A stretch of 64,000 bases of DNA from Gleimia europaea ACS-120-V-Col10b (GCF_000411155.1 NZ_KE150266.1:1240001-1304000), one strand, 5' to 3'. Shown: positions 46,658-56,331, numbered from the stretch's first letter. Notes: generated by a model not told the origin, from the letters alone. Program-made: numbers and translations.

Positions 46658-47638
46658 ATGGATTTGGACGCATTCGTCAGCGCAAACAAAAACACGTGGG
46701 CCAGGCTTAGAGTGCTTGTAAACAAGCCCGTACTGGCCCCAGACGAAGCTCGCGAACTCATCGACCTCTATCGCAGTACGTCCACCCACCTGTCCATGAT
46801 TCGAACAGGAGCGCCAGACCCGCAACTCGTCAAAGAGCTTTCTGCCCTCCTCATTCGGGCACGTGGAAAAATGGTGGGGAAGAACCGGAGAATCCTCACT
46901 TCTATAACCGAATTCTTCACTACCACCTACCCTGCTGCCCTCTACCGGTTTCGCGCCTGGTGGATCAGCGCCGGTGTTCTCTCCATCATCTTCTGCTTCG
47001 CCGTCGGCTGGTGGATCTACGCGCACCCCGAACTTCATGAACAGCTCGGATCGTCCTCGTCAATCCTGCAATACGTGCAAGAAGATTTCGAAAAGTACTA
47101 TACGAAAGATCCCAGCGCGGACTTCACAATGCTCGTGTGGTCAAACAACTGGTACGTGGCTGCACTGACGCTCGCATACGGAATCACCGTGATTGGTGCT
47201 GTGCAAATTCTGATAAGCAACATGGCGAGCCTCGCGATTGCCGGAGCGCTCATGACGTTTCACGGGTACGGCGTAACTTTCTGGACGCTGATCCTGCCGC
47301 ACGGCTTGCTAGAACTGACCTCTATCTTCGTATCCGCTGGCACCGGTCTAGGCCTGTTCTGGGCCATAATCCAGCCCGGCTCGCGCACGCGCCTAGAATC
47401 TTTCGTTCGCACCGGACATCAGGCCGTGCACGTGCTGTTTGGCCTCATCCTCACACTCTTCATTGCTGGCTTCACTGAAGGTTTTGTTACCGCCTCCAAA
47501 GCGCCTTGGCAGGTGCAGGTCGGATTCGGTGTACTCATCTGGGTTGCGTTCCTCATCTACGCCCTCGTTCTGGGAAAAAAGAAGCAAGCCTTGGCTGAAG
47601 CTCGTCTGAAACTGCCCGAACAAGTGGCGGTGGAGTGA
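46658..47638 (+). CDS. Stage II sporulation protein M (SpoIIM/DUF95) family membrane protein
   Basis: A 326-residue membrane protein with a helical N-terminal cytoplasmic domain (~1-100, including ELIDLYRSTSTHLS) and about five to six spans, including the family pattern SNNWYVAALTLAYG and TFHGYGVTFWTLILPHGLLEL. The latter corresponds to the conserved PHGxxE motif. In non-sporulating actinobacteria the family lies beside MoxR/DUF58/RDD genes, as here; function there is unknown. Its end faces the DUF58 gene across 14 bases. Confidence 0.9.
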   Translation: MDLDAFVSANKNTWARLRVLVNKPVLAPDEARELIDLYRSTSTHLSMIRTGAPDPQLVKELSALLIRARGKMVGKNRRILTSITEFFTTTYPAALYRFRAWWISAGVLSIIFCFAVGWWIYAHPELHEQLGSSSSILQYVQEDFEKYYTKDPSADFTMLVWSNNWYVAALTLAYGITVIGAVQILISNMASLAIAGALMTFHGYGVTFWTLILPHGLLELTSIFVSAGTGLGLFWAIIQPGSRTRLESFVRTGHQAVHVLFGLILTLFIAGFTEGFVTASKAPWQVQVGFGVLIWVAFLIYALVLGKKKQALAEARLKLPEQVAVE

Positions 47639-47652
47639 GCCGGAACGTCTAC

Positions 47653-48939
47653 TTACAGCAGGCCGCGCGCCTTCAAATTCAAGTAGTGGTCCACAACCGC
47701 CATTGACAGTTTTGCGGGCGGGGCTTCAACCACCGTGATGCCTGCGGCTGCGAGGGCCTGGGCGGCCTTTTCTCGTTCGGCGCGGGAAAACTCTGTGGCG
47801 GCCACAAAGTACGGGTCTTTCGTTTCAGTAGCCTCGTCTACTTCGTGAAGTTGCGGATCCGAGGCGTGCGCAATCACTACGCGCGTGTGCTTTGCAAGGT
47901 TCAACAAAGCGGGCAGCAAAGATTCTTCCAGCACAGTCACGTCAAGCGCAATGAACAGAACTACCAGCGACATCTTGTTGCCAAAACTTGTCAGCTTGCC
48001 GGCGACTTCCATCCAATTCGCCTCAACCAAAGCGGGGTAAAGAGGTGCCATCGCGGAAGAAAGTTCGCCCAACACGGTGGAGCGAGACGGGCGGATCACT
48101 TGCGCCCTCACGTCCGCATCAGCGGCGATCATGCTGACCGAATCGCCGGCCTTAGCGGTCACAGCACTAAGTAGGAGGGCGGCGTCCAGGTTCACGTCCA
48201 AGCGCGTTTGATCTCCTAGCCGTTGTGCGCTCATACGCGAAGTGTCTATAACCATCACGATGTGACGGTCGCGTTCTGGCCTCCACGTGCGGACAATAAC
48301 ATCTTTGGAGCGTGCGGTTGCGCGCCAATCAATAGAGCGCTGATCGTCGCCGTCCACCCATTCGCGCAGGGAATCGAACTCGGTGCCCTGCCCGCGCGCG
48401 CGGGCAAGAATCTGCCCGGTCATCTGTTGCAGTTTTGCGAGGGCGCCGGGCAGAAGCTCCTTAGAGGGGAACTCGGGGAGCACGCGTATAGTGCCGGGAA
48501 GGTCAAACGTGGTTTGAATGGCGGCCAGGCCGAGCGGGCCCCACGAACGCACGGTAACCGCATCGGCTTTCAGGATGCCTCGCCGGGTGGGTAGTAGCTC
48601 GGTAGCAAAATCTGTGGATTGGCCGGGGGAAAGTTTGAACTTGTGCCGGTTCTTAGTGGCCCCGGCGCTAGGTTGCCACGCGTCACGCAACACTGCGCGC
48701 ATGGTTCGGTTTGCCCCGGTCACATGAATCACTGAAACGGAGCGTTCGTTGACACGAACTGTTTTCGGCATCTGCCTGGTGATCTGAAGCTGTCGGGGTG
48801 AGGGGGCTAAAATCGCGTCAACGAGCGTGAGGATGAAGACGAATAGCAGCCAGGTTGCGAGGGTTCCCGGGGTGGGTGAAAGCACGATCGGGATTATCCC
48901 GATCGCGATAAGTGCCGCAACCTTACTGGAAATCGTCAT
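47653..48939 (-). CDS. DUF58 domain protein
   Basis: A 428-residue protein with two N-terminal membrane spans (~8-40) and a C-terminal DUF58/vWA-like domain. The family signature is FDSLREWVDGDDQRSIDW, followed by ATARSKDVIVRTW, then VMVIDTSRM, a MIDAS-like DxSxx. It is encoded directly after the MoxR ATPase with a 4-base ATGA overlap. MoxR and vWA proteins act together as chaperone-like pairs in other systems; the client here is unknown. Confidence 0.9.
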   Translation of the reverse strand: MTISSKVAALIAIGIIPIVLSPTPGTLATWLLFVFILTLVDAILAPSPRQLQITRQMPKTVRVNERSVSVIHVTGANRTMRAVLRDAWQPSAGATKNRHKFKLSPGQSTDFATELLPTRRGILKADAVTVRSWGPLGLAAIQTTFDLPGTIRVLPEFPSKELLPGALAKLQQMTGQILARARGQGTEFDSLREWVDGDDQRSIDWRATARSKDVIVRTWRPERDRHIVMVIDTSRMSAQRLGDQTRLDVNLDAALLLSAVTAKAGDSVSMIAADADVRAQVIRPSRSTVLGELSSAMAPLYPALVEANWMEVAGKLTSFGNKMSLVVLFIALDVTVLEESLLPALLNLAKHTRVVIAHASDPQLHEVDEATETKDPYFVAATEFSRAEREKAAQALAAAGITVVEAPPAKLSMAVVDHYLNLKARGLL

Positions 48940-49892
48940 CGCGGTACCGCGATTGAGTCCATGACGGTTTGGAGGACGGAGGCGGCCTCCACGCCCTCCA
49001 GTTCAGCTTCGGGTCGAAGCATGAGCCGGTGCGTAATGGTTGCGGGAGCCATTTGCTTCACATCATCGGGGGTGACGAAGTCGCGCCCAGACAGCCACGC
49101 CCAGGCCCTGGAGGTGGCTAGTAGCGCAATAGCGCCACGGGGGGACAGGCCCAGAGACAGGGAGGGAGCAACTCGCGTTGCCCGCGCGATATCCACGATG
49201 TATTTCTCCACTTGGGGGTGGACTTCGACTGCGGCGACGGCGCGGATAGCGGCCTCAATGTCTGAAGCGGAGGCGACGGGAGTGATGCCAGCAGCGTCCA
49301 GGTTAGACGCGTCAAAGCCCTTCACGTGACGGTTCAGGATCTCGGTTTCTTCCTCGTAACTGGGAAGACTCACCTGGACTTTCAGCATGAACCGGTCCAG
49401 CTGAGCTTCGGGCAGAGGGTAGGTGCCTTCGTACTCGATGGGGTTTTGCGTGGCTGCAACCATGAACGGGGTGGGTAGCGGTTTAGATTCACCATCAACT
49501 GATACTTGGCGTTCCGCCATGGCTTCAAGTAGTGCCGCCTGGGTTTTTGGCGGCGTGCGGTTGATTTCGTCTGCGAGTAGCAGGTTGGTGAACACGGGGC
49601 CTTCGCGGAACTTGAACTGCGAGGTCTCGCGGTCATATAGCAGCGATCCGGTGAGGTCACCAGGCATGAGGTCAGGGGTGAACTGCACGCGCTTGGTGTC
49701 AATGGACAGTGATTTCGCCAGGGCTCGCACGAGCAGGGTTTTGGCGGTGCCCGGCACCCCTTCAAGTAGCACGTGTCCGCGCGTGAGGAGGCCGATGACG
49801 AGGCCGGCTACAGCGCCGTCAGATCCAACAACGGCTTTGGCAACTTCTGCGCGTACGCGCAGTAGGGCTTCCCTGGCATCTTGCTCGGTCAT
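48936..49892 (-). CDS. MoxR-family AAA ATPase
   Basis: A 318-residue AAA+ ATPase: Walker A GVPGTAKTLL, Walker B LLADEINRTPPKTQAALLEAM, sensor ATQNPIEYEGTYPLPEAQ and a C-terminal lid with SPRGAIAL. MoxR proteins assist assembly or metal loading of partner proteins. GGAGGT precedes the ATG. Overlaps with DUF4350 upstream and DUF58 downstream (4 bases each) show tight co-translation. Confidence 0.94.
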   Translation of the reverse strand: MTEQDAREALLRVRAEVAKAVVGSDGAVAGLVIGLLTRGHVLLEGVPGTAKTLLVRALAKSLSIDTKRVQFTPDLMPGDLTGSLLYDRETSQFKFREGPVFTNLLLADEINRTPPKTQAALLEAMAERQVSVDGESKPLPTPFMVAATQNPIEYEGTYPLPEAQLDRFMLKVQVSLPSYEEETEILNRHVKGFDASNLDAAGITPVASASDIEAAIRAVAAVEVHPQVEKYIVDIARATRVAPSLSLGLSPRGAIALLATSRAWAWLSGRDFVTPDDVKQMAPATITHRLMLRPEAELEGVEAASVLQTVMDSIAVPR

Positions 49893-51040
49893 GAGACCTC
49901 CTGAATGAGCTGGTCGATTTTGTGTGATCGTTGGGTGAGTTCTTTTTCGGTTGAAACCTCTGCGTCGTACAGCAGGGCGTGTAGTTCGCTAGTTGGCTTG
50001 TTGAGTTTGGCGGCTAGAGTGTTGGTGAGTTCTTCTTCGCTGGCCCGCGCGGGCAGGTAGAGGGCGCGCCGTAGTTTGCGACGGGCGCGCGATTGGATGA
50101 GGGCCATTGCCCAGCTGGCGTGTTTGCCTTCGCGGGCAAGGCTGGCGCGCGCCTGTTCAATTTCGCTGGCGCTGATAATGACGGGCAGAGGTTCTCGAGC
50201 GAGCGGGCCGAGCCTCCTGCCTTTCGCGATCATGAGGGCGAAGGCGGCAAACAGTAGGGTCACGCCCGCCCAAAACACCCACGGGGGGAGGAGTTGCCAG
50301 AGTTTCGCATTTGCGGGTGACTGCTGTTGGATGCTTGGCCGCTCGTAGTAGAACACGGCTTTGGGGTGGGCTCCGTACAGGGTGAGGGCAAGGGCAGCGT
50401 TGTTTAGGCTTTGCACGTTGGCGTTGGTAAACGCTGACCGGTCGGAGATGAGGATGTATTCCGGGTCGTCTGTGGCGGGCCAGATGCTGAGCAAACTACC
50501 GGAGTCACTACGGAAGCATTGAATTACGCCAGGTGTTTGGTGCTCTCGCACGATGGTGACGGAGGCGTTTTTCGCCTTGCCGATGTAGGGCAGACACTCG
50601 CTACTAGTTTCGGTGACACCTGGCGCTACCACGCCGTTGGTGTAGCTGTCGATGTCGAGGCCGAATTCTTTGAGTTGGTAGTCTTGCATGCCAACTAGGA
50701 TCACTCGCCCGGCCTGTTGCGCTTTGGTTTTGAGTGCGTCGGAGATGTCCATCCAGTCCAGGCCATCATCCAGAAATACGAGCGTGGTGTCGCGGTCAAC
50801 GGGCCCAATTTCGCTGTCCTTGTAGGCGATGGTGGTCTGTATCCCCTGCTTTTTGAGCACTTGAATGACGGCCTTGTTGCCGCTACGTTTGGGTGATTCG
50901 GGTTCGTAGTCCTTGTAATCGCCCTGGGTGTTCGCCCCTTTGGCGGTGACCACGAGGACGAGCAGGACAAAGATCAGGATTAGCGGTAGCCACGTTTTGC
51001 TGAAAGTTTTGAACGTCATTCCGCGCGCAGTTGCGTTCAT
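49889..51040 (-). CDS. DUF4350 domain protein
   Basis: A 383-residue membrane protein. The ATG at 51040 is used, because upstream codons run antisense into DUF4129. A span at ~15-35 (TWLPLILIFVLLVLVV) precedes a DUF4350 domain (~45-200; YEPESPKRSGNKAVIQVLKK, FLDDGLDWMD), a second span near PPWVFWAGVTLLFAAFALM, and a basic cytoplasmic tail. It belongs to the MoxR operon; function is unknown. Confidence 0.85.
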   Translation of the reverse strand: MNATARGMTFKTFSKTWLPLILIFVLLVLVVTAKGANTQGDYKDYEPESPKRSGNKAVIQVLKKQGIQTTIAYKDSEIGPVDRDTTLVFLDDGLDWMDISDALKTKAQQAGRVILVGMQDYQLKEFGLDIDSYTNGVVAPGVTETSSECLPYIGKAKNASVTIVREHQTPGVIQCFRSDSGSLLSIWPATDDPEYILISDRSAFTNANVQSLNNAALALTLYGAHPKAVFYYERPSIQQQSPANAKLWQLLPPWVFWAGVTLLFAAFALMIAKGRRLGPLAREPLPVIISASEIEQARASLAREGKHASWAMALIQSRARRKLRRALYLPARASEEELTNTLAAKLNKPTSELHALLYDAEVSTEKELTQRSHKIDQLIQEVS

Positions 51041-51654
51041 GAGCTCACCTGCGCACTTAGTCGTTTTTGGATTTCGTCGTCGAGGGCGAGCATGGCTTCC
51101 ACGTCTTGCGTGGTGACGGTGCCAATGGTTTCCAGCCGGTAGGTGGCGACGTCGAATTTGGATGCGCACCGGGCAACGTCGTATTTGAGGGCGGGATATT
51201 CACGGGTGATGAGGCGGGTGATTTCTCCGGTGGTGCGTCCGGGAGCCGCAGTGGCGTCGAGTCGCACAATGATGGCTCTAAACCCCGCTTTGAGTGCTTC
51301 GGTGGGGTCTGTGTTCTTGAGGTCGAGGGCGCGGCGGCGATGTTCATTAGCGCTTAGAGAGGTGAGCGCTTGGGTTGCGCTAACCGTCTTCTGTTCGCGC
51401 CCAACCCGGGCGTATATGCCCACGATGAGGGCGATAATGACAACGGCGATGATTACAAGAAGCATCCAGTTGAAGGTGCCTTCTGCGGTGCGGAATACGG
51501 TTGTTCCGATTCTTTGGAGGAGCCAGTTGAGGACGCCCTGCACGCTTTGGCCTTCGAGGTACTCATTTTTGCTGAGTTCGCGGCGCAGTAGCTCGCGCGC
51601 CTCGTCCGGTGTGGGTTCGAGGGCGAGCGCTACGTGTGCAACGAGCGTGTTCAA
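51037..51654 (-). CDS. DUF4129 domain protein
   Basis: A 205-residue protein with an N-terminal segment, one membrane span (~67-88, MLLVIIAVVIIALIVGIY) and a cytoplasmic DUF4129 domain ending GTVTTQDVEAMLALDDEI. It starts at TTG 51654, overlapping the previous gene's stop region, and overlaps DUF4350 by four bases. In known actinobacterial clusters it accompanies DUF4350 and MoxR. Function is unknown. Confidence 0.82.
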   Translation of the reverse strand: MNTLVAHVALALEPTPDEARELLRRELSKNEYLEGQSVQGVLNWLLQRIGTTVFRTAEGTFNWMLLVIIAVVIIALIVGIYARVGREQKTVSATQALTSLSANEHRRRALDLKNTDPTEALKAGFRAIIVRLDATAAPGRTTGEITRLITREYPALKYDVARCASKFDVATYRLETIGTVTTQDVEAMLALDDEIQKRLSAQVSS

Positions 51655-51655
51655 G

Positions 51656-52843
51656 TTAGAGTGCTTCCGTTTGCCTGCTGCGCGCTAGGTCGATGTCGTA
51701 GCCTTCTTTGCGGATGCGCGTGTCTACGTACATGAGGGTGAGGGCGTAAACGGAAAGGGGCGTGATCAGCAAGACGATTAGCGCGGTGGAAATAGCGGTG
51801 ATTAGGGCCAGTAGTGTGGTTGACTCGAAAAATATGACCAGCCCGCTGATAACACCAAAGATGGCGCTAAATGCGATAGCGATCGCGAGCATGGCTAGGC
51901 CCATTAGTAGTGACGTGCCAAGTAGTGGCCAGAAGCGTTCGCGCGTTAGTTTCCACGAGCGTGATAGTGCGGGCCGCACTTTTTGGCCTTCGACGAGGAT
52001 GATGGGGAATGCGAACATGAAGCGAATGGCAATCAAGTAGAACGCGATTTGCAGAACTACTGAGATTGCAAAGAACCAGACGAGGGATACAAGTCCGGGT
52101 TCGATGAAGAGTAGGGGCACGCCGATTGATGCGGCTGTGATCAGCGGTGGGATGAGGAAAGCTATTACGGCTAGGAGGGCGTAGCTTCCCCGGTTTCCGC
52201 GAGTGAGTTCAACAGTTTGTTGCGCGCTGATTTTGCGGCCGAGGACGCCCTCCATCGCTACGAAGATGAGGGGCGCTGTTGCGAGTAATACTACGATGTT
52301 CGCAAGGCCTTGGCCGGAGAAAGCGGTGTAGTCGGTAAAGATGTCCCAGGGGTTGCGCGTAGCCAGCATGTCCAGATCGGTGAATGCGGATTGCACGAGG
52401 TATTCGATGAGGAATACGAACAGCGCCATGATGGAACTGATCGCGAAGGATGCGCGCGGGTTGAAGCGGAATGTGGCAAATGAGGCGGAGACGATTTCGG
52501 AGGCCGTTTGGGGGCGCAAAATCATGGTGCCGGGCTTGATTACGGGCTGGCGGTAGGGGGACGGCGCGTAACCGGGCCCGTAACCCTGGTTTGGCTGGCC
52601 GTACCCGGGCGCGCCATACCCCGATGCCGCGTATTTCGGCGCACCGTACCCAGACGCGCCATACCCGGGAGTCCCGGTTCCTGGAGCCTCGTACCCCGGC
52701 GCCTCAGTCCTGGGCGCTTCATATTCTGGCCCCTCGTTTCTTGGCGCCTCGGTTTCGGGTTGCTTGGTGACCTTTGGCTCGGACTGGTTGTTGCCGGGGA
52801 AGCTCGGTGACTGCCACGGGCGGTTCGGGTTTTCGTTGGCCAT
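51656..52843 (-). CDS. Membrane protein with Pro/Gly/Tyr-rich repeats
   Basis: A 395-residue protein. The N-terminal ~100 residues are low-complexity repeats built on APGYE/APGYG/ASGYG units. The rest has about six membrane spans and resembles the membrane domain found in glycerophosphoryl diester phosphodiesterase-associated proteins (GTMILRPQTASEIVSASFAT start; SRSWKLTRERFWPLLGTSLL). The repeat tract is likely cytoplasmic and disordered. It begins the minus-strand operon that continues through DUF4129, DUF4350, MoxR and DUF58. Confidence 0.78.
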   Translation of the reverse strand: MANENPNRPWQSPSFPGNNQSEPKVTKQPETEAPRNEGPEYEAPRTEAPGYEAPGTGTPGYGASGYGAPKYAASGYGAPGYGQPNQGYGPGYAPSPYRQPVIKPGTMILRPQTASEIVSASFATFRFNPRASFAISSIMALFVFLIEYLVQSAFTDLDMLATRNPWDIFTDYTAFSGQGLANIVVLLATAPLIFVAMEGVLGRKISAQQTVELTRGNRGSYALLAVIAFLIPPLITAASIGVPLLFIEPGLVSLVWFFAISVVLQIAFYLIAIRFMFAFPIILVEGQKVRPALSRSWKLTRERFWPLLGTSLLMGLAMLAIAIAFSAIFGVISGLVIFFESTTLLALITAISTALIVLLITPLSVYALTLMYVDTRIRKEGYDIDLARSRQTEAL

Positions 52844-52886
52844 GAATCCTCGCAGGTGTTTAGGGGCTCAGTAGATCGAAAATTTG

Positions 52887-53915
52887 CTATCCTTTTCGGA
52901 TTCTAAGGGCTTTGCGGTCAACGCGCACTCGCATTTCACGCGCGTTGCCAAGCGGATCTCCGTCCACTTGGATGGGATGGGCGTCTTTGACGAGGCTGTG
53001 AGCAGTGGCGGCTTGGATGAAGTCGAGCCGTCCGGACGTGCCGGGAAGAACGTGGTTCTTGATGCCCAGTCCTTGTGCGGCGATTTTGGTGAAAAGGTCG
53101 GCCCAGCCCACGAGGCCGTCGCTGGTTTCTAGGGTTGCCACGTCAAGCATGCCGTCGTTGAGTTCCGCATCGGGCGCGAGCACCACGCCAAGCATTAGTG
53201 ACGAGCAGTTCGCAAATAGGATGGAGCGGCTGTTGATAACGTATTTGCGGCCCGTGTCCAGTTCTAAAAATGTCCTCATTTTCGGGGCGGTGAGGGCCTT
53301 CGCCCCGGCAACTACGTAGGCGCCCCACCCCACGCGGCTTTTGAGGGTGGAGTTAGTTTCGGACATCATTTGCCCGTCCCAGCCTTGGCCAGCAATGACA
53401 ATGAACGCGTATTCGTCTTCGCTTGGCGGGTTAAATCCGCGTTGTTCGAGGAACTTTTTGTGCTGCTTGGTGATGTGCGTGCCTTCGGGGAGCGCCTCGG
53501 GTTCGCCTTCGAAACCGCTCACTTTCATCCATGCGATGTCGATTTCATCTTCGAGGCCAAAGAACGCAATATCGATGGCTTCTTGAATGTTGTCGGCGGG
53601 TACCTGCAGGTTGCGTGAGAGGAGGTTGCCGGTGCCGTACGGCAGGATTGCCATGGGCGTGCCGGTGCCGGCCAGGCCGGCTGCCACGGCGCGGACTGTG
53701 CCGTCTCCTCCGGCGGCGAGCACGAGACTGGCTCCGGCTGCTACGGCCTGCGTGGCTTGCAGGGTTCCTGGTTGCTTCGGGGTGGTTTCAAGCCACACGG
53801 GTTCGTTTAACCCTGCTTGCGCGGCCGCGATGGTCACCATTTTTCGCAGGGCGTGCACTTTCGCAACTTTTGCGGGGTTGTAGATGACATACGGAGTTTG
53901 AGTTTTAGCGGCCAA
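52887..53915 (-). CDS. Diacylglycerol kinase-like lipid kinase (DAGK catalytic domain)
   Basis: A 342-residue cytoplasmic kinase: GGDGTVRAVAAGL (the nucleotide-binding GGDGT motif), LPYGTGNLLSRNL, and a C-terminal domain with DGMLDVATLE. The family phosphorylates diacylglycerol or sphingoid-type lipids. A GTG at 53924 is in frame, but the GGAGG lies almost on it; the TTG at 53915, eight bases after GGAGG, is preferred. Confidence 0.88.
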   Translation of the reverse strand: MAAKTQTPYVIYNPAKVAKVHALRKMVTIAAAQAGLNEPVWLETTPKQPGTLQATQAVAAGASLVLAAGGDGTVRAVAAGLAGTGTPMAILPYGTGNLLSRNLQVPADNIQEAIDIAFFGLEDEIDIAWMKVSGFEGEPEALPEGTHITKQHKKFLEQRGFNPPSEDEYAFIVIAGQGWDGQMMSETNSTLKSRVGWGAYVVAGAKALTAPKMRTFLELDTGRKYVINSRSILFANCSSLMLGVVLAPDAELNDGMLDVATLETSDGLVGWADLFTKIAAQGLGIKNHVLPGTSGRLDFIQAATAHSLVKDAHPIQVDGDPLGNAREMRVRVDRKALRIRKG

Positions 53916-54021
53916 GACTCCCACCTCCGATCTAAAAGATTCAAGATAAACATTACCGGATCCACAAATCGGATGGTTTTTGTTTTTCTGGATGTGGATT
54001 TCGTGGAAAACGGGCGGCTAT

Positions 54022-54050
54022 GTGACCGGGTTCAATCGTCGCGGTAGGCT
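54022..54050 (+). promoter_or_regulatory. Promoter of serS, probable leaderless start
   Basis: GTGACC (54022-54027), 17 bases, TAGGCT (54045-54050), six bases, ATG at 54057. A GGAG lies one base from the ATG, too close for a normal ribosome site. Confidence 0.5.
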
Positions 54051-54056
54051 TGGAGC

Positions 54057-55331
54057 ATGATTGATCTTAAAGCTCTGAGGGAAGATCCGCAGCCGGCTCG
54101 CGATTCGCAGATTGCGCGCGGTGGCGATCCCAGTCTTGTTGATGAAATTTTGCAGGCTGATGAGGCTCGTCGCGCAGCACTTCATGATTTCGAGGCCGCG
54201 CGCGCGGAGCAAAAGGCTGTGTCCCGCTCGATTGGCAAGGCTGCGGTGGAGGACCGAGAGAAGGTTTTGGCACACGCGAAGGAGCTTGCGGCTTCGGTGA
54301 AGTCGTTGGAGGCGCAGGCCAATGAGGCGCGCGAGAGGGCGGAGCGCCTGGTTTGGTCAATGCCGAACATCGTGATTGAGGGAGTGCCGGCGGGCGGCGA
54401 AGACTCATTTGAGGTTTTGCGTTTCGAGGGCGGACAGCCGCGCGATTTCGCGGCTGAGGGTTTTGAGCCGAAGGATCATTTGGAGATCGCTGAGGGCCTG
54501 CGCGCTATCGACATGAAGCGCGGCGCGAAAGTTTCTGGCGCTCGTTTTTACTACATGACGGGCGTTGGCGCGCAGTTGGAGCTGGCGCTTTTGCGCATGG
54601 CGATGGATCAGGCAGTGGAGGCCGGTTTCATCCCGATGATGACGCCCACGCTGGTCACTCCGGAAATCATGGGTGGCACGGGCTTTTTGAACGAGCATTC
54701 CGACGAGATCTACTACCTGCCAGCCGATGACCTGTACCTGACGGGCACGTCCGAGGTGGCGCTCGCGGGCTACCACAAGGATGAGATTATTGACGTGGAT
54801 TCCCCCAAGCGCTACCTGGGTTGGTCCACGTGTTACCGCCGTGAGGCCGGTTCAGCCGGCAAGGATACGCGCGGCATTATTCGCGTGCACCAGTTCAATA
54901 AGGCGGAGATGTTCGCGTTTGTCACTGCGGATGAGGCCGAAGCAGAGCACGCGCGTTTTCTCGCGTGGGAAGAGCAGATGCTTGCCAAGGTTGAGCTTCC
55001 TTACCGCGTGATCGATACGGCGGCTGGGGATCTCGGCACTTCGGCGGCCCGCAAGTTTGACTGCGAGGCCTGGTTGCCCACACAAAACCGCTGGATGGAA
55101 GTCACTTCGACGTCTAACTGCACCACGTTCCAAGCGCGTCGCCTGAATATTCGCGAGCGCACTGAGGCGGGCACGCAAACTGTTGCAACGATTAACGGCA
55201 CGCTAGCTACAACTCGCTGGATTGTGGCGATTTTAGAAAACCACCAGAATGAGGATGGTTCGGTTACGGTTCCGGCAGCTTTGCGCCCGTACATGAGTGG
55301 GAGGCAGAAGTTGGAGCCTGTAGTTGGCTAA
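54057..55331 (+). CDS. serS: Seryl-tRNA synthetase
   Basis: A 424-residue class II synthetase that charges tRNA-Ser. The N-terminal coiled coil (~30-100) binds the long variable arm of the tRNA. Motifs include LTGTSEVAL, the motif 2 region [20 protein letters not shown], and motif 3 [16 protein letters not shown]. Length and start (MIDLKALRE) are those of standard SerRS. A tRNA-Ser gene is also in the window at 62947. Confidence 0.97.
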   Translation: MIDLKALREDPQPARDSQIARGGDPSLVDEILQADEARRAALHDFEAARAEQKAVSRSIGKAAVEDREKVLAHAKELAASVKSLEAQANEARERAERLVWSMPNIVIEGVPAGGEDSFEVLRFEGGQPRDFAAEGFEPKDHLEIAEGLRAIDMKRGAKVSGARFYYMTGVGAQLELALLRMAMDQAVEAGFIPMMTPTLVTPEIMGGTGFLNEHSDEIYYLPADDLYLTGTSEVALAGYHKDEIIDVDSPKRYLGWSTCYRREAGSAGKDTRGIIRVHQFNKAEMFAFVTADEAEAEHARFLAWEEQMLAKVELPYRVIDTAAGDLGTSAARKFDCEAWLPTQNRWMEVTSTSNCTTFQARRLNIRERTEAGTQTVATINGTLATTRWIVAILENHQNEDGSVTVPAALRPYMSGRQKLEPVVG

Positions 55332-56247
55332 ATCTCTCCTCACGCCTCCGCCAACAACGTTGGCGCCGATCCCGTTTGAGGATTTAGTGCAGCAGGCCAG
55401 TGCGGCCCTCCCGGATTCTTTGGAGCAAACCGGGCCGGGCATGCTGGTTGCCCTTGATATTGATGGCACGTTGCTCACGGCCGACGGGGCTTCGCCGGCT
55501 GTTTTGGACACCATCGAGCGTTTGCAATGCGTGGGCGTGAATGTGGTGATTGCGACGGGACGCGGTGTTGGCGCCACTTTGCCGGTGCTTAGCGAGGTGG
55601 GGATCCATGATGGCTGGGCGGTGGTGTCCAATGGCGCGATCGTTATGCGTATCGAGGATGGGCAGTACGAGGTGGTGTTTAAACGCTACTTCGATCCGAG
55701 CCCGCTGATCGACCAGGTTACCCAGCATTTGCCCGAGGCGATTTTAGCGGTTGAGGATGACTCCATGTACTACCGGGTTTCACGTGAGTTTCCACCCCGA
55801 GAGTTGATCGAGGAGTTCCGGATTGATGATCTGGAAGGATTGAAGTCCAAGCCGGTTACGAAGCTGGTTGTACGCATGCCGGGCATGAGTGTTGCGGATT
55901 TTGAGGCTCGTGTAAACGAGCTGGACATGTTGAACCTCTCCTATGCGATTGGTTGGACCGCGTGGATGGATGTGAATGCGCCTGACACAACCAAGGCGAG
56001 TAGTCTTGAGTGGTTGCGAGGCGAGTTGGATGTTCCGTTCACCGGCAGTGTTGCGGTTGGTGATGGCACGAACGACATGGCGATGCTGCGGTGGGCGCAT
56101 CACTCGGTGGCGATGGCTGGGGCTATCGAGCAGGTGCGCGAGTGCGCTAACGCGGTTACCGGCCCGGTTGAATACGACGGGGCGGCCGCGGTGATGGAGG
56201 CGTTGCTTAGAAGAGCCGCCGGCAACAAAAACGGTTCGCTAATGTAG
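55324..56247 (+). CDS. HAD-family (Cof-like) phosphatase
   Basis: A 307-residue haloacid-dehalogenase phosphatase: [10 protein letters not shown] (nucleophile Asp), [14 protein letters not shown], and [13 protein letters not shown]. This is the Cof/IIB subgroup that typically dephosphorylates sugar phosphates or cofactors. The TTG at 55324 overlaps the serS stop by eight bases, with GGAG eight bases upstream, so the two genes are coupled. Substrate is unknown. Confidence 0.87.
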   Translation: MAKSLLTPPPTTLAPIPFEDLVQQASAALPDSLEQTGPGMLVALDIDGTLLTADGASPAVLDTIERLQCVGVNVVIATGRGVGATLPVLSEVGIHDGWAVVSNGAIVMRIEDGQYEVVFKRYFDPSPLIDQVTQHLPEAILAVEDDSMYYRVSREFPPRELIEEFRIDDLEGLKSKPVTKLVVRMPGMSVADFEARVNELDMLNLSYAIGWTAWMDVNAPDTTKASSLEWLRGELDVPFTGSVAVGDGTNDMAMLRWAHHSVAMAGAIEQVRECANAVTGPVEYDGAAAVMEALLRRAAGNKNGSLM

Positions 56248-56299
56248 ACGAGCGCGCAATCGGGCATGCAAAAACGTGCGCCTGTTGGTTACAAAACGG

Positions 56300-56331
56300 T
56301 CACATATGCATGTTTGTGAGCCGAACCGGTT
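56300..56331. promoter_or_regulatory. Candidate operator upstream of the sugar ABC operon
   Basis: An inverted pair TCACA (56300-56304) and TGTGA (56315-56319) and, nine bases on, the palindrome AACCGGTT (56324-56331), the kind of CG-centred core used by LacI-family regulators. No regulator gene is in the window. Confidence 0.35.

Noticed and set aside
46625..47038. N-terminal extension of the RDD protein
   Set aside because: Runs antisense through the SpoIIM gene and lacks RDD character; the ATG at 46624 explains the protein.
49317..49332. parS-like TTCACGTGA in moxR
   Set aside because: Only the central nine bases match; the flanks do not.
55776..55791. Second parS-like site (GGTTTCACGTGAGTTT) in the HAD phosphatase gene
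   Set aside because: It matches the consensus core but has five mismatches, including most of the right arm.
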